The notes below the pieces were generated by a model. The model had not been told where the DNA came from, did not search any database, and was given only the letters and a program-made list of their open reading frames with translations. Positions 1-5,538 of a DNA stretch of 5,914 nucleotides are shown piece by piece. Source of the stretch: Porticoccaceae bacterium (GTDB lineage Bacteria > Pseudomonadota > Gammaproteobacteria > Pseudomonadales > Porticoccaceae); the NCBI GenBank assembly GCA_030590275.1, contig JAUUYV010000129.1, forward strand, positions 1 to 5,914. Direction: 5' to 3'. The position numbers and the translations under genes are program-made. The first letter of the stretch is position 1, and every line of letters starts with the position of its first letter.

Positions 1-357
1 GAAAATGGCCAGGTAGTGGGTGTTCGCACGGTTGAGACACGTCTGGGTGAAGCCGACGAAAATGGCCGACGGCGACCGGAGGAGATTCCGGGTACGGAGC
101 ACACCGTAGACACCGATATAGTACTGGTAGCCTTTGGGTTTCAGCCCAGCCCTGCAGACTGGTTTGCCAACTTTGACGTCAATACCAACGAGTGGGGTGG
201 AGTGGTGGCTCCAGAGGTACAGGCCTATCCTTTTCAGACTAACAATCCTAGAATCTTTGCAGGTGGTGACATGGTGCGGGGTTCGGATTTGGTGGTGACG
301 GCAATCTGGGAAGGTCGACAGGCTGCTGAGGGGATCCTGGATTATCTGGATGTCTAA
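1..357 (+). CDS. gltD: Glutamate synthase (NADPH) small subunit, C-terminal part
   Basis: The reading frame is open from base 1 and ends with TAA at 355-357, so the start lies outside the window and only the last 118 codons are seen. GltD is the flavoprotein beta subunit that takes electrons from NADPH and passes them to GltB, where glutamine and 2-oxoglutarate become glutamate in the cytoplasm. The visible part is the end of the pyridine-nucleotide-disulfide oxidoreductase fold: a VLVAFGFQPS strand-turn, a WGGVVAPE segment, then the FAD-contacting IFAGGDMVRGSDLVVTAI motif and a final helix (EGRQAAEGILDYL). This tail matches proteobacterial GltD closely. hemE follows 141 bp downstream on the same strand, the order known from Pseudomonas. 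The GTG at position 16 is an internal valine, not a start. Confidence 0.93.
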   Translation, partial: ENGQVVGVRTVETRLGEADENGRRRPEEIPGTEHTVDTDIVLVAFGFQPSPADWFANFDVNTNEWGGVVAPEVQAYPFQTNNPRIFAGGDMVRGSDLVVTAIWEGRQAAEGILDYLDV

Positions 358-443
358 GGCATCTCTAATGTTCTTCATATTTACGGCATCAGTAGCCCTC
401 GTCAAGTAGCTCTTGCTGCACGTATTTTCGTGCGCTATTGGCT

Positions 444-449
444 TATAAT
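444..449 (+). promoter_or_regulatory. Candidate -10 box for hemE
   Basis: A perfect TATAAT lies 49 bp before the hemE start in the gltD-hemE gap. No good -35 box sits 16-18 bp upstream; the nearest TTG-type hexamer (TTGCTG at 413-418) is 25 bp away, which is too far. There is no extended -10 TG. It may work with an activator, or hemE may depend partly on read-through from gltD. The call rests on the -10 match only. Confidence 0.35.
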
Positions 450-480
450 TCTGATTTGGCACATACCTTGATTTGCATGG

Positions 481-487
481 AAAAGGA
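481..487 (+). promoter_or_regulatory. Ribosome binding site of hemE
   Basis: AAAAGGA ends 11 nt before the ATG at 499. The spacing is slightly long but acceptable. It supports this ATG, which also gives the family's usual N-terminus ([16 protein letters not shown]). Confidence 0.6.
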
Positions 488-498
488 CCATATTACTA

Positions 499-1572
499 AT
501 GTCCCCCTTAAAAAACGACCGCCTCTTGCGCGCCCTGTTGCGCCAACCAGTAGATGCTACGCCAGTGTGGGTGATGCGCCAGGCTGGTCGTTATCTACCC
601 GAATATAGGGCGATACGAGAGCAGGCCGGTGACTTTATGTCTCTGTGCCAGAATCCTCAGTTGGCTTGTGAGGTTACTCTGCAACCCCTGGAACGATTCG
701 ATCTCGATGCTGCCATACTGTTTTCCGATATTCTCACCATTCCAGATGCCATGGGGCTTGGGTTGTACTTCGAGGAAGGCGAAGGGCCGCGCTTTAGAAA
801 GCCGCTTGTAGAGGCGCGGGATATTGAACGATTGTCGGTCATTGATACTGTTAAAGACTTGCCCTATGTACTGGAGGCGATCAAGTTAATTCGCAGAGAA
901 CTCAATGGGCGGGTGCCTCTGATTGGATTTTCAGGGAGTCCCTGGACTCTCGCAACCTATATGATCGAAGGTCGAAGTAGCCGCGACTTTGTGGCCACCA
1001 AACGGATGCTCTATCGGGAGCCGGAGGTTCTGCATCTATTATTGGACAAGCTCTCTGATTCTGTCGCTAACTATCTGAATGCCCAGATAATGGCAGGTGC
1101 CCAGGTAGTTCAATTATTTGATACCTGGGGTGGTGTTTTAAGTGAGCCGGCCTACAATGAGTTCTCTCTTGCCTACATGACAAAAATAATAGGTAAGTTG
1201 AATTTAGAGGCAGAAGGTCGGCCAGTTCCCCTGATCGTGTTTACCAAGGGAGGAGGCCAATGGTTGGAGAAAATAGCGGCCAGCGGCTGCCATTGTATTG
1301 GTCTGGACTGGTCTACTGATATTGGTGTTGCGCGCGACCGAGTGGGTGGTTCTGTGGCCTTGCAGGGTAATATGGATCCGGCTGTACTTAGGGCGCCAGT
1401 TGCTACTGTAGAGGCTGAGGTAGACTATCTGTTGAGTCGCTTTGGAGCCGGTAGTGGCCATGTTTTTAACCTGGGGCACGGTATTACACCAGATATTGAT
1501 CCTGACAAAGTCGCATTTTTGATTGATAGTGTTCACGAAATTTCTGTGAAATATCACCAAACGAGCAACTAA
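499..1572 (+). CDS. hemE: Uroporphyrinogen decarboxylase
   Basis: HemE removes the four acetate carboxyl groups of uroporphyrinogen III to give coproporphyrinogen III in cytoplasmic haem synthesis, without a cofactor. The product has 357 residues, close to the 354 of E. coli. Signature 1, [15 protein letters not shown], is at residues 22-36 and carries the substrate-carboxylate-binding arginines. The catalytic aspartate is D77 in ILFSDIL. Signature 2, [16 protein letters not shown], is at 143-158 with the active-site tyrosine Y154. The conserved C-terminal histidine is H327 in NLGHGI. The fold is a single TIM barrel active as a homodimer. All key residues are present, so the gene should be functional. 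The start at 499 has a ribosome site and a family-typical N-terminus. It ends in TAA. I see no convincing terminator right after it. Confidence 0.97.
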   Translation: MSPLKNDRLLRALLRQPVDATPVWVMRQAGRYLPEYRAIREQAGDFMSLCQNPQLACEVTLQPLERFDLDAAILFSDILTIPDAMGLGLYFEEGEGPRFRKPLVEARDIERLSVIDTVKDLPYVLEAIKLIRRELNGRVPLIGFSGSPWTLATYMIEGRSSRDFVATKRMLYREPEVLHLLLDKLSDSVANYLNAQIMAGAQVVQLFDTWGGVLSEPAYNEFSLAYMTKIIGKLNLEAEGRPVPLIVFTKGGGQWLEKIAASGCHCIGLDWSTDIGVARDRVGGSVALQGNMDPAVLRAPVATVEAEVDYLLSRFGAGSGHVFNLGHGITPDIDPDKVAFLIDSVHEISVKYHQTSN

Positions 1573-1637
1573 AACGGTACGTTTGTCGTAAAAAACTACC
1601 AGTCATGCTTTTGCAGTTGCATCCCGATACTGCTGCT

Positions 1638-1697
1638 CTATGCTGCACACAGACAAACTATGTTGTATATAGACAAATAGTGCGACAGGAAGACAAT
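1638..1697 (+). repeat. 20-bp direct repeat, two clear copies and one partial
   Basis: Copy 1 (1638-1657) reads CTATGCTGCACACAGACAAA and copy 2 (1658-1677) reads CTATGTTGTATATAGACAAA. They match at 16 of 20 positions, and all four differences are C/T transitions. A third unit (1678-1697) keeps AGACAA and some upstream bases, about 11 of 20 matches. AGACAA thus recurs at 1651, 1671 and 1691 with an exact 20-bp period, and a TG follows four bases later in each case. Function unknown; a regulator-binding array is one possibility. Confidence 0.75.
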
Positions 1698-1730
1698 TAA
1701 TGACGCTTTGTTGTTAGGCTGTATTCAGCG

Positions 1731-1790
1731 CGTTTTTAGTGAAAATATAAGCTTTTTAGTGAAAATATAAGCTTTTTAGTGAAAATATAA
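1731..1790 (+). repeat. 20-bp tandem repeat, three near-perfect copies
   Basis: Units at 1731-1750, 1751-1770 and 1771-1790. The 18-bp core TTTTTAGTGAAAATATAA is identical in all three; only the first two bases differ in the first unit (CG instead of GC). Each unit carries a T5 tract and an A4 tract, so six A/T tracts are spaced on average about 10 bp apart, a pattern expected to bend DNA. Each unit also contains TATAA followed by G or A, a weak -10-like element. The array ends about 75 bp before the likely -10 of the HD-GYP gene. Confidence 0.93.
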
Positions 1791-1813
1791 ACGACGCGGT
1801 AGAATAAGTTTGA

Positions 1814-1848
1814 AGCGCTAGACAAGTTTAAAGTTGAGCGCTAGGCAA
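1814..1848 (+). repeat. Pair of AGCGCTAG-R-CAA elements
   Basis: AGCGCTAGACAA at 1814-1825 and AGCGCTAGGCAA at 1837-1848 differ by one transition and lie 23 bp apart in the same orientation. Each is preceded by TTGA or TTG. The inner AGCGCT is itself a palindrome. The second copy overlaps the proposed -35 hexamer, so a protein bound there could control the promoter. No regulator is identified. Confidence 0.55.
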
Positions 1849-1870
1849 CGAGAAAGGCGCGAACTATAAT
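1842..1870 (+). promoter_or_regulatory. Candidate sigma70 promoter of the HD-GYP gene
   Basis: TAGGCA (1842-1847, four of six matches to TTGACA), a 17-bp spacer, then a perfect TATAAT (1865-1870). Transcription would begin near 1877, leaving a leader of about 45 nt before the ATG at 1922. The leader has only a weak ribosome site (AGGA at 1902-1905 is 16 nt away; CAGAG at 1907-1911 is nearer). Confidence 0.5.
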
Positions 1871-1921
1871 TTCAGCGGTTACACGGCATAGCCTCCGGGT
1901 TAGGATCAGAGTTTAAGCATC

Positions 1922-3304
1922 ATGGCAATTAAACAGGTACAAGTAGAAGTCGATAATCTGACCGTAGGGATGTATGTTTCCCGACTGGATCGGCCGTGGT
2001 CGCAAACCCCATTTCCCTTGCAGGGTTTCCATGTCCGTTCGAAGGAAGACATCATCACACTCCGGGCGTACTGCGATTATGTCTATGTCGATACGGAGAA
2101 AGGTCGTACTCCTGTAGATGCTACTGGTAATGTTTCCGCACCTAAGGGTGATATTCGTCGTCGTGGAGCTGTTGGTAGGCGGAGAGGCGACCGGGATAGT
2201 GGTTTCTCCACTAGCCCTCTGGTGGTTCGTAAAGGTGTCTATGCAGCGACGGTGGCTTTAAGTCAGGAGATGGCGCGCGCTGAAACTGTGGTCAAGCACC
2301 TGAAAGGGCATTTGACCGTGGTCAGTAAGCAGATTGCTAAAGGCAAGCTCGTCGATTACGACAAGCTTCGTCACAGCGTGGATGAGATGGTGAGTAGTGT
2401 ATTGCGCTGCCCCGATGCGTTTACCTGGTTGGTTCGTCTTCGTGCCAAAGATTCACATACCCATGACCACAGTTTGCGATCTGCACTGTGGGCTGTTCAA
2501 TTTGCTCGCTTTATCGGCATGGAAAAGCAGGAGATCTCAGTTCTTTGTATGGGTACCATGTTGAAGGACGTAGGAAAGATAAAAATACCAAATGCTTTGT
2601 TACGTAAGCTGGATCGTAGTGAGGAGGAGCAGCTCGAATATCAACGTTTCGTTGATTACGGGGTGGAGATGTTGCGTAATTCTCGGGCGGTAGAGCCTCG
2701 AGTGATCTCGGTCGTGCGATATCACTGTGAACGTCTTAACGGCACGGGTTTTCCTGAACGTTTGTCAGGAAATAAAATCCCATTACTGGCTCGTATGGCG
2801 GGAATAGCTACGGTATTTGATGCTGTGAGTAACCCTGTCGAGAGCGAAGAGCCAATATCTCCATCGAAGGCAGTTAGCTCACTCTATAATTTACGCGGTA
2901 TAGAATTTCAGGAAGATCTGGTGGTTCAGTTTATCCAGTCTATCGGGCTATATCCTACCGGTACTTTGGTGGAACTTACCTCGGGCGATATTGGAGTGGT
3001 TGTTGAGCAACATTCGAATTCGCGCTTGACGCCGCAAGTAGCAGTATTGGATCGTCTGGGTGGCGATCTTAACAAAAATTTCTTCCTGATTGATCTGAAA
3101 GATCAGGAAGAAACACGTAAGGCTATGTTAGAACAAGGCCGCAAAGATGTTGAGGTTGTAGATCGTATATCAATCGCCAGAGACCTGGAGCCTTCGGGCT
3201 ATGAAATTGATATGGATACTATCTCTACTGTTTTTATGAATGTAGAAGTAGAAGAAAAAAGTACAGGATTGTTGTCGAGCCTACGTGATCGTTTTCGACA
3301 TTGA
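1922..3304 (+). CDS. DUF3391 and degenerate HD-GYP domain protein
   Basis: The 460-residue protein starts with a DUF3391-type region (about 1-60, including LTVGMYVSRLDRPWSQTPF), then an arginine-rich linker (79-91), a helical stretch (about 104-170), the HD-GYP domain (about 175-345) and a C-terminal tail. No signal peptide or membrane segment is seen, so it should be cytoplasmic. Canonical HD-GYP domains hydrolyse cyclic di-GMP using a metal centre. Here the fold is recognisable: H183, D216, GKIKIP at 218-223, H268 and NGTGFP at 273-278. But the HD histidine is K215, the next ligand histidine is F243 by my alignment, HHE is H-C269-E, GYP is GFP, and the metal aspartate before VFDA is T297. 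It is therefore probably catalytically inactive and may bind c-di-GMP or a partner, as proposed for other non-canonical members such as PA2572. It appears monocistronic, with its own promoter and upstream repeats. The domain call is firm; the loss of activity is inferred. Confidence 0.88.
   Translation: MAIKQVQVEVDNLTVGMYVSRLDRPWSQTPFPLQGFHVRSKEDIITLRAYCDYVYVDTEKGRTPVDATGNVSAPKGDIRRRGAVGRRRGDRDSGFSTSPLVVRKGVYAATVALSQEMARAETVVKHLKGHLTVVSKQIAKGKLVDYDKLRHSVDEMVSSVLRCPDAFTWLVRLRAKDSHTHDHSLRSALWAVQFARFIGMEKQEISVLCMGTMLKDVGKIKIPNALLRKLDRSEEEQLEYQRFVDYGVEMLRNSRAVEPRVISVVRYHCERLNGTGFPERLSGNKIPLLARMAGIATVFDAVSNPVESEEPISPSKAVSSLYNLRGIEFQEDLVVQFIQSIGLYPTGTLVELTSGDIGVVVEQHSNSRLTPQVAVLDRLGGDLNKNFFLIDLKDQEETRKAMLEQGRKDVEVVDRISIARDLEPSGYEIDMDTISTVFMNVEVEEKSTGLLSSLRDRFRH
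3074..3113 (-). terminator. Candidate antisense intrinsic terminator inside the HD-GYP gene
   Basis: A perfect 12-bp inverted repeat (arms 3079-3090 and 3102-3113, 11-nt loop) lies over codons of residues 386-398. Read on the minus strand, the stem is followed directly by five Ts (A-run 3074-3078 on the plus strand). That is the form of a rho-independent terminator for leftward transcripts coming from psd, about 330 nt past the psd stop. Only 5 of 12 stem pairs are G-C. A smaller 6-bp hairpin (3091-3096 with 3100-3105) would compete. Confidence 0.4.
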
Positions 3305-3343
3305 TTGGCTTTTGATCAATGGTTTAATCACTTGTTGATTAAA
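3299..3343. terminator. Two AT-rich hairpins in the convergent gap
   Basis: The first has a 7-bp stem (3299-3305 with 3315-3321) overlapping the HD-GYP stop codon. The second has a perfect 8-bp stem TTTAATCA/TGATTAAA (3323-3330 with 3336-3343) and a 5-nt loop. Neither is followed at once by a T-run on the plus strand; six Ts come only at 3363-3368. They may mark the 3' ends of the two convergent transcripts, but as intrinsic terminators they are weak. The rest of the gap, 3379-3427, is pyrimidine-rich on the plus strand. Confidence 0.3.
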
Positions 3344-3441
3344 TAGAGCTGGTTGTCCCTACTTTTTTAGAATTAAGGTTTCCCCTTACCTTCCCCCCTT
3401 ACTCTTTATTGCTTACTTTTTATCGTTTACCTGGCACTTAC

Positions 3442-4332
3442 CTAACACTCATCTAGTTTGGCCAGGGGTGAACCCATCTTTATAAAATCGCCAGCATGGC
3501 AAGATTTTTCCAGCTTCGCTTCTTTCGGCAATAATACGATTATCGTCGATCCAAATTTAAATCGTCCTAACTCTTGTCCCTTGGCTAGCTGTGGTCCGTC
3601 AGTACCAAATAATGTTGACGTGTCTGTTCTCGGTGAGTATTGACCGTGCCAGACTGTTTCAATGCCAGCCACTAACATAGCTCCGACCAATATCACCGCC
3701 ATGGTTCCAAATTCGGTATCAAACCAGCATACCAGCCGCTCGTTCTTTGCATACAGATCTTGTATATGCCGGGTAGTCCGATGATTAACGGAGAATAATT
3801 TGCCTGGGATATAGTGTGTTTCTCGCAAGACCCCTGTCAGTGGCATGTGTACCCGATGATAGTCTTTTGGTGATAAATAAATTGTACTAAAGAAGCCGTT
3901 CTCAAATAGATTATGCTGGTGGGGGCTATCTACCCTGATATCCGTATCATTAGTATCGGCAGTAATCCCGAGCAAGGTGCTCACCCTGAAGTCTCTGCCC
4001 TTAGCCTGAATTATGCACTTGTTTAGAATAAGGCCGGCTTGACTGAGTGTGCCATCGGCAGGAGAGCTTACCGTATGGGGGTCGTTGTCGATTGGGCGGG
4101 CCTGGGGGAGTAAGGCGCGAGTAAAAAAATCGTTAAAGCAATTATAGTTGGCGGGGTTGGCTTCGAGCGCATCACTTAAATCAATCTTAAAATAACTAAT
4201 ACCCCATTTAATTAAAAAATCTTTGAGCCATACTCGACGGGAGTCGGTGATCTTGCCAGCCAGCCTGGAAAGCAGGTGTTGTGGAAGAAGGTATTGGAGA
4301 CTGACTTGCAGGTGGTCCAAACTACTATTCAT
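3442..4332 (-). CDS. psd: Phosphatidylserine decarboxylase proenzyme
   Basis: Psd converts phosphatidylserine to phosphatidylethanolamine at the inner face of the cytoplasmic membrane. The 296-residue proenzyme is in the family range (322 in E. coli). Motifs in order: FNDFFTRAL (66-74), the PADG motif with catalytic D93 (91-94), YLSPKDYHRVHMP (152-164) with H159 and H162, and the self-cleavage site FGST (260-263). Cleavage between G261 and S262 would give a beta chain and a short alpha chain whose new N-terminal serine becomes the pyruvoyl cofactor. All triad residues are present. Compared with E. coli there are about 12 extra residues between the VSTLLG and LFENG segments (about 122-141). 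The start is ATG at 4332, with AGGA 12 nt upstream. It lies 78 nt downstream of rsgA on the same strand, an arrangement shared with E. coli, so the two are probably co-transcribed. Confidence 0.95.
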   Translation of the reverse strand: MNSSLDHLQVSLQYLLPQHLLSRLAGKITDSRRVWLKDFLIKWGISYFKIDLSDALEANPANYNCFNDFFTRALLPQARPIDNDPHTVSSPADGTLSQAGLILNKCIIQAKGRDFRVSTLLGITADTNDTDIRVDSPHQHNLFENGFFSTIYLSPKDYHRVHMPLTGVLRETHYIPGKLFSVNHRTTRHIQDLYAKNERLVCWFDTEFGTMAVILVGAMLVAGIETVWHGQYSPRTDTSTLFGTDGPQLAKGQELGRFKFGSTIIVLLPKEAKLEKSCHAGDFIKMGSPLAKLDEC

Positions 4333-4344
4333 TGCTTACGATAT

Positions 4345-4348
4345 TCCT
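4345..4348 (-). promoter_or_regulatory. Ribosome binding site of psd
   Basis: AGGA on the minus strand, 12 nt before the psd ATG. The spacing is long but it is the best site in the 78-nt rsgA-psd gap. The rest of that gap is AT-rich with no clear promoter. Confidence 0.4.
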
Positions 4349-4410
4349 GATCTCCCGGCCAGCGAACCCAGGATTTGTAAAATAAATATATTGGTAAATA
4401 CGGCGTGTAT

Positions 4411-5421
4411 TTATTGGGCGTTCTGGGCCTGTTCCATGTGCTTCAAACTAGCCAGGCGACGTGGATCTATATCGCCTCGTTCGGCGGCAGCCATGATAGC
4501 GCAGCCCGGCTCGAGAGTGTGCGTGCAATCTCGAAATTGGCATTGTCCCAACAGGGGACATAACTCCACAAAACCCTCAATGAGATTGTTGGATGGTAGG
4601 TGTCCGAGGCCAAACTCCCGTATACCAGGAGAGTCGATCACGCCACCTCCGGTAGGTAGTAAATACAGGTGCGAGGCAGTGGTTGTATGTTTGCCTTTTC
4701 GACGCTTGCCTGAGAGTTCACCGGTGCGGGCTTCCACGTCAACAAATAACTGGTTGATCAGGGATGATTTCCCGACTCCGGATTGACCGGCCAGGATACT
4801 ATAATTGCCACTCAGTCGATTGCGTAACTCGATTATTCCCTTGCTTGTTTGTGCAGAAACGGTAAAGACTTCTTAATTGAGACTGAGATAAAGTTTTGTG
4901 AGGCTATTGATGTCCTCTGAATCAGTGGCAAGCAAGTCTTCTTTGTTGATTACAATGATGGCCTCGAGCTCGTGAAGTGCTGCCGCAACCAGGAAACGGT
5001 CTATGAGCTTGCCGTGGGGTTCGGGTTCCGGTGCAATCACCACACAAACCAGATTGATATTTGCGGCTATGGGTTTTGCTTGTTGGTTATGGTCGGGCCT
5101 CTCCAGCACGCTGGTTCGCGGTACAAGTGCAACTATTACGCTAGATGTGGCGTCCGAGGGGTCGCCCCGGTGCCATATCACACGATCCCCAACCACAAGA
5201 GAACCAATGTTGGCACGCAAGTGACAACGCTCTGGTGCAAGGTCTGGATGTTCTGGATCAATAATATCTGCTTGTTGGCCGTACCGAGCGTAGACTATTC
5301 CAAGTCGCTCGTCTCCCAGGTTTTTATCGCTTAGTATTTGACTATCTGGGTTGGTGGCTTTGCGTAAGCGTTTTTCACTGATGCGACGCTGCTGTTGCAG
5401 ACTTAGTTTACGTTTGCTCAT
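4411..5421 (-). pseudogene. rsgA: Ribosome small subunit GTPase RsgA, interrupted by an in-frame stop
   Basis: RsgA is a circularly permuted GTPase that acts late in 30S maturation. Read from the ATG at 5421 (N-terminus MSKRKLSLQQQRRI, typical of the family) to TAA at 4411-4413 there are 336 codons, near the usual 340-350, in one frame. Codon 183 (4873-4875) is TAA. Before it: a basic N-tail, the OB-fold (about 38-110, with LRANIGSLVVGDRVIW and LERPD) and the G4 motif NKED (159-162). After it, in the same frame: P-loop GQSGVGKSS (212-220), the TTT switch (246-248), DSPG (263-266) and the zinc knuckle C294, C299, H301, C307. No ATG, GTG or TTG lies in frame between the stop and the P-loop; the first is GTG at codon 229. 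Neither half should work alone. The stop sits where relatives usually have tyrosine (Y-x-x-x-G-Y), so TAT or TAC to TAA is the simplest cause. It could also be a sequencing error. A start at 5457 is possible but has no ribosome site. Confidence 0.9.
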
Positions 5422-5538
5422 GCCTCCGGAGACGGTAGCGCTAAAGCTTATCAGCATATAGGATATTGTCTTCTGGATACATCGGATTAGTTGTTCGGTG
5501 TGTTTTTTGTTGCCCCTTCCTCTTGAGAACTGGTTTCC
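5422..5538. other. Divergent intergenic region, rsgA and mscS-type gene
   Basis: This 117-bp gap should hold both promoters, but I find no convincing -35/-10 pair in either direction. On the minus strand GGAGG (5423-5427) is only 1 nt from the rsgA ATG. On the plus strand GAGAA (5525-5529) lies 9 nt before the channel gene. A palindrome TAGCGCTA (5436-5443) shares GCGCTA with the repeat pair upstream of the HD-GYP gene; this may be chance. Confidence 0.45.
5525..5529 (+). promoter_or_regulatory. Ribosome binding site of the MscS-type gene
   Basis: GAGAA, 9 nt before the ATG at 5539. A TGA in the same frame at 5524-5526 rules out a longer N-terminus apart from a CTG at 5530. Confidence 0.45.

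Larger units (their letters stand above)
1573..1921. other. Repeat-rich intergenic region between hemE and the HD-GYP gene
   Basis: This 349-bp gap shows no coding region or tRNA. From left to right it holds: a weak 5-bp hairpin directly after hemE (AAACG/CGTTT around 1572-1583); a second 5-bp inverted repeat (GCAGT 1613-1617, ACTGC 1629-1633) with no T-run; a 20-bp repeat with AGACAA at 1651, 1671 and 1691; a second, unrelated 20-bp tandem repeat at 1731-1790; a pair of AGCGCTAG-R-CAA elements at 1814 and 1837; a sigma70-like promoter at 1842-1870; and a short leader of about 45 nt. The repeats make this the most structured non-coding stretch in the window. Its position suggests control of the HD-GYP gene, which is an inference. 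Confidence 0.7.

Noticed and set aside
930..950. GAGTCC/GGACTC inverted repeat in hemE
   Set aside because: The loop would be only 2 nt, and the sequence is explained by the conserved GFSGSPWTL coding motif.
1204..1560. 118-codon minus-strand ORF within hemE
   Set aside because: It is antisense to intact hemE with strong family motifs, and its translation shows no domain.
1638..1790. CRISPR array
   Set aside because: The repeats are 20 bp and directly abutting with no spacers, and no cas gene is present.
1638..1848. Iteron-type replication origin
   Set aside because: There is no Rep or DnaA gene nearby and I recognise no DnaA box cluster; the setting is chromosomal housekeeping genes.
4223..4786. 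187-codon plus-strand ORF opposite rsgA and psd
   Set aside because: It lies opposite the well supported minus-strand RsgA C-terminal half and the Psd N-terminus. Its translation is rich in C, R, S and P with no recognisable domain, typical of an antisense shadow.
4873..4875. Selenocysteine or pyrrolysine recoding in rsgA
   Set aside because: The codon is TAA, not TGA or TAG, and RsgA has no known recoded residue there.
4972..5334. 120-codon and 73-codon plus-strand ORFs opposite the rsgA N-terminal half
   Set aside because: They are shadows of the RsgA OB-fold and G4 coding sequence, with no domain and no ribosome site.
4411..5421. Frameshift in rsgA
   Set aside because: Codon positions of the two halves differ by a multiple of three (5421 to 4737 is 684 bases), and translating through the stop gives continuous family sequence.
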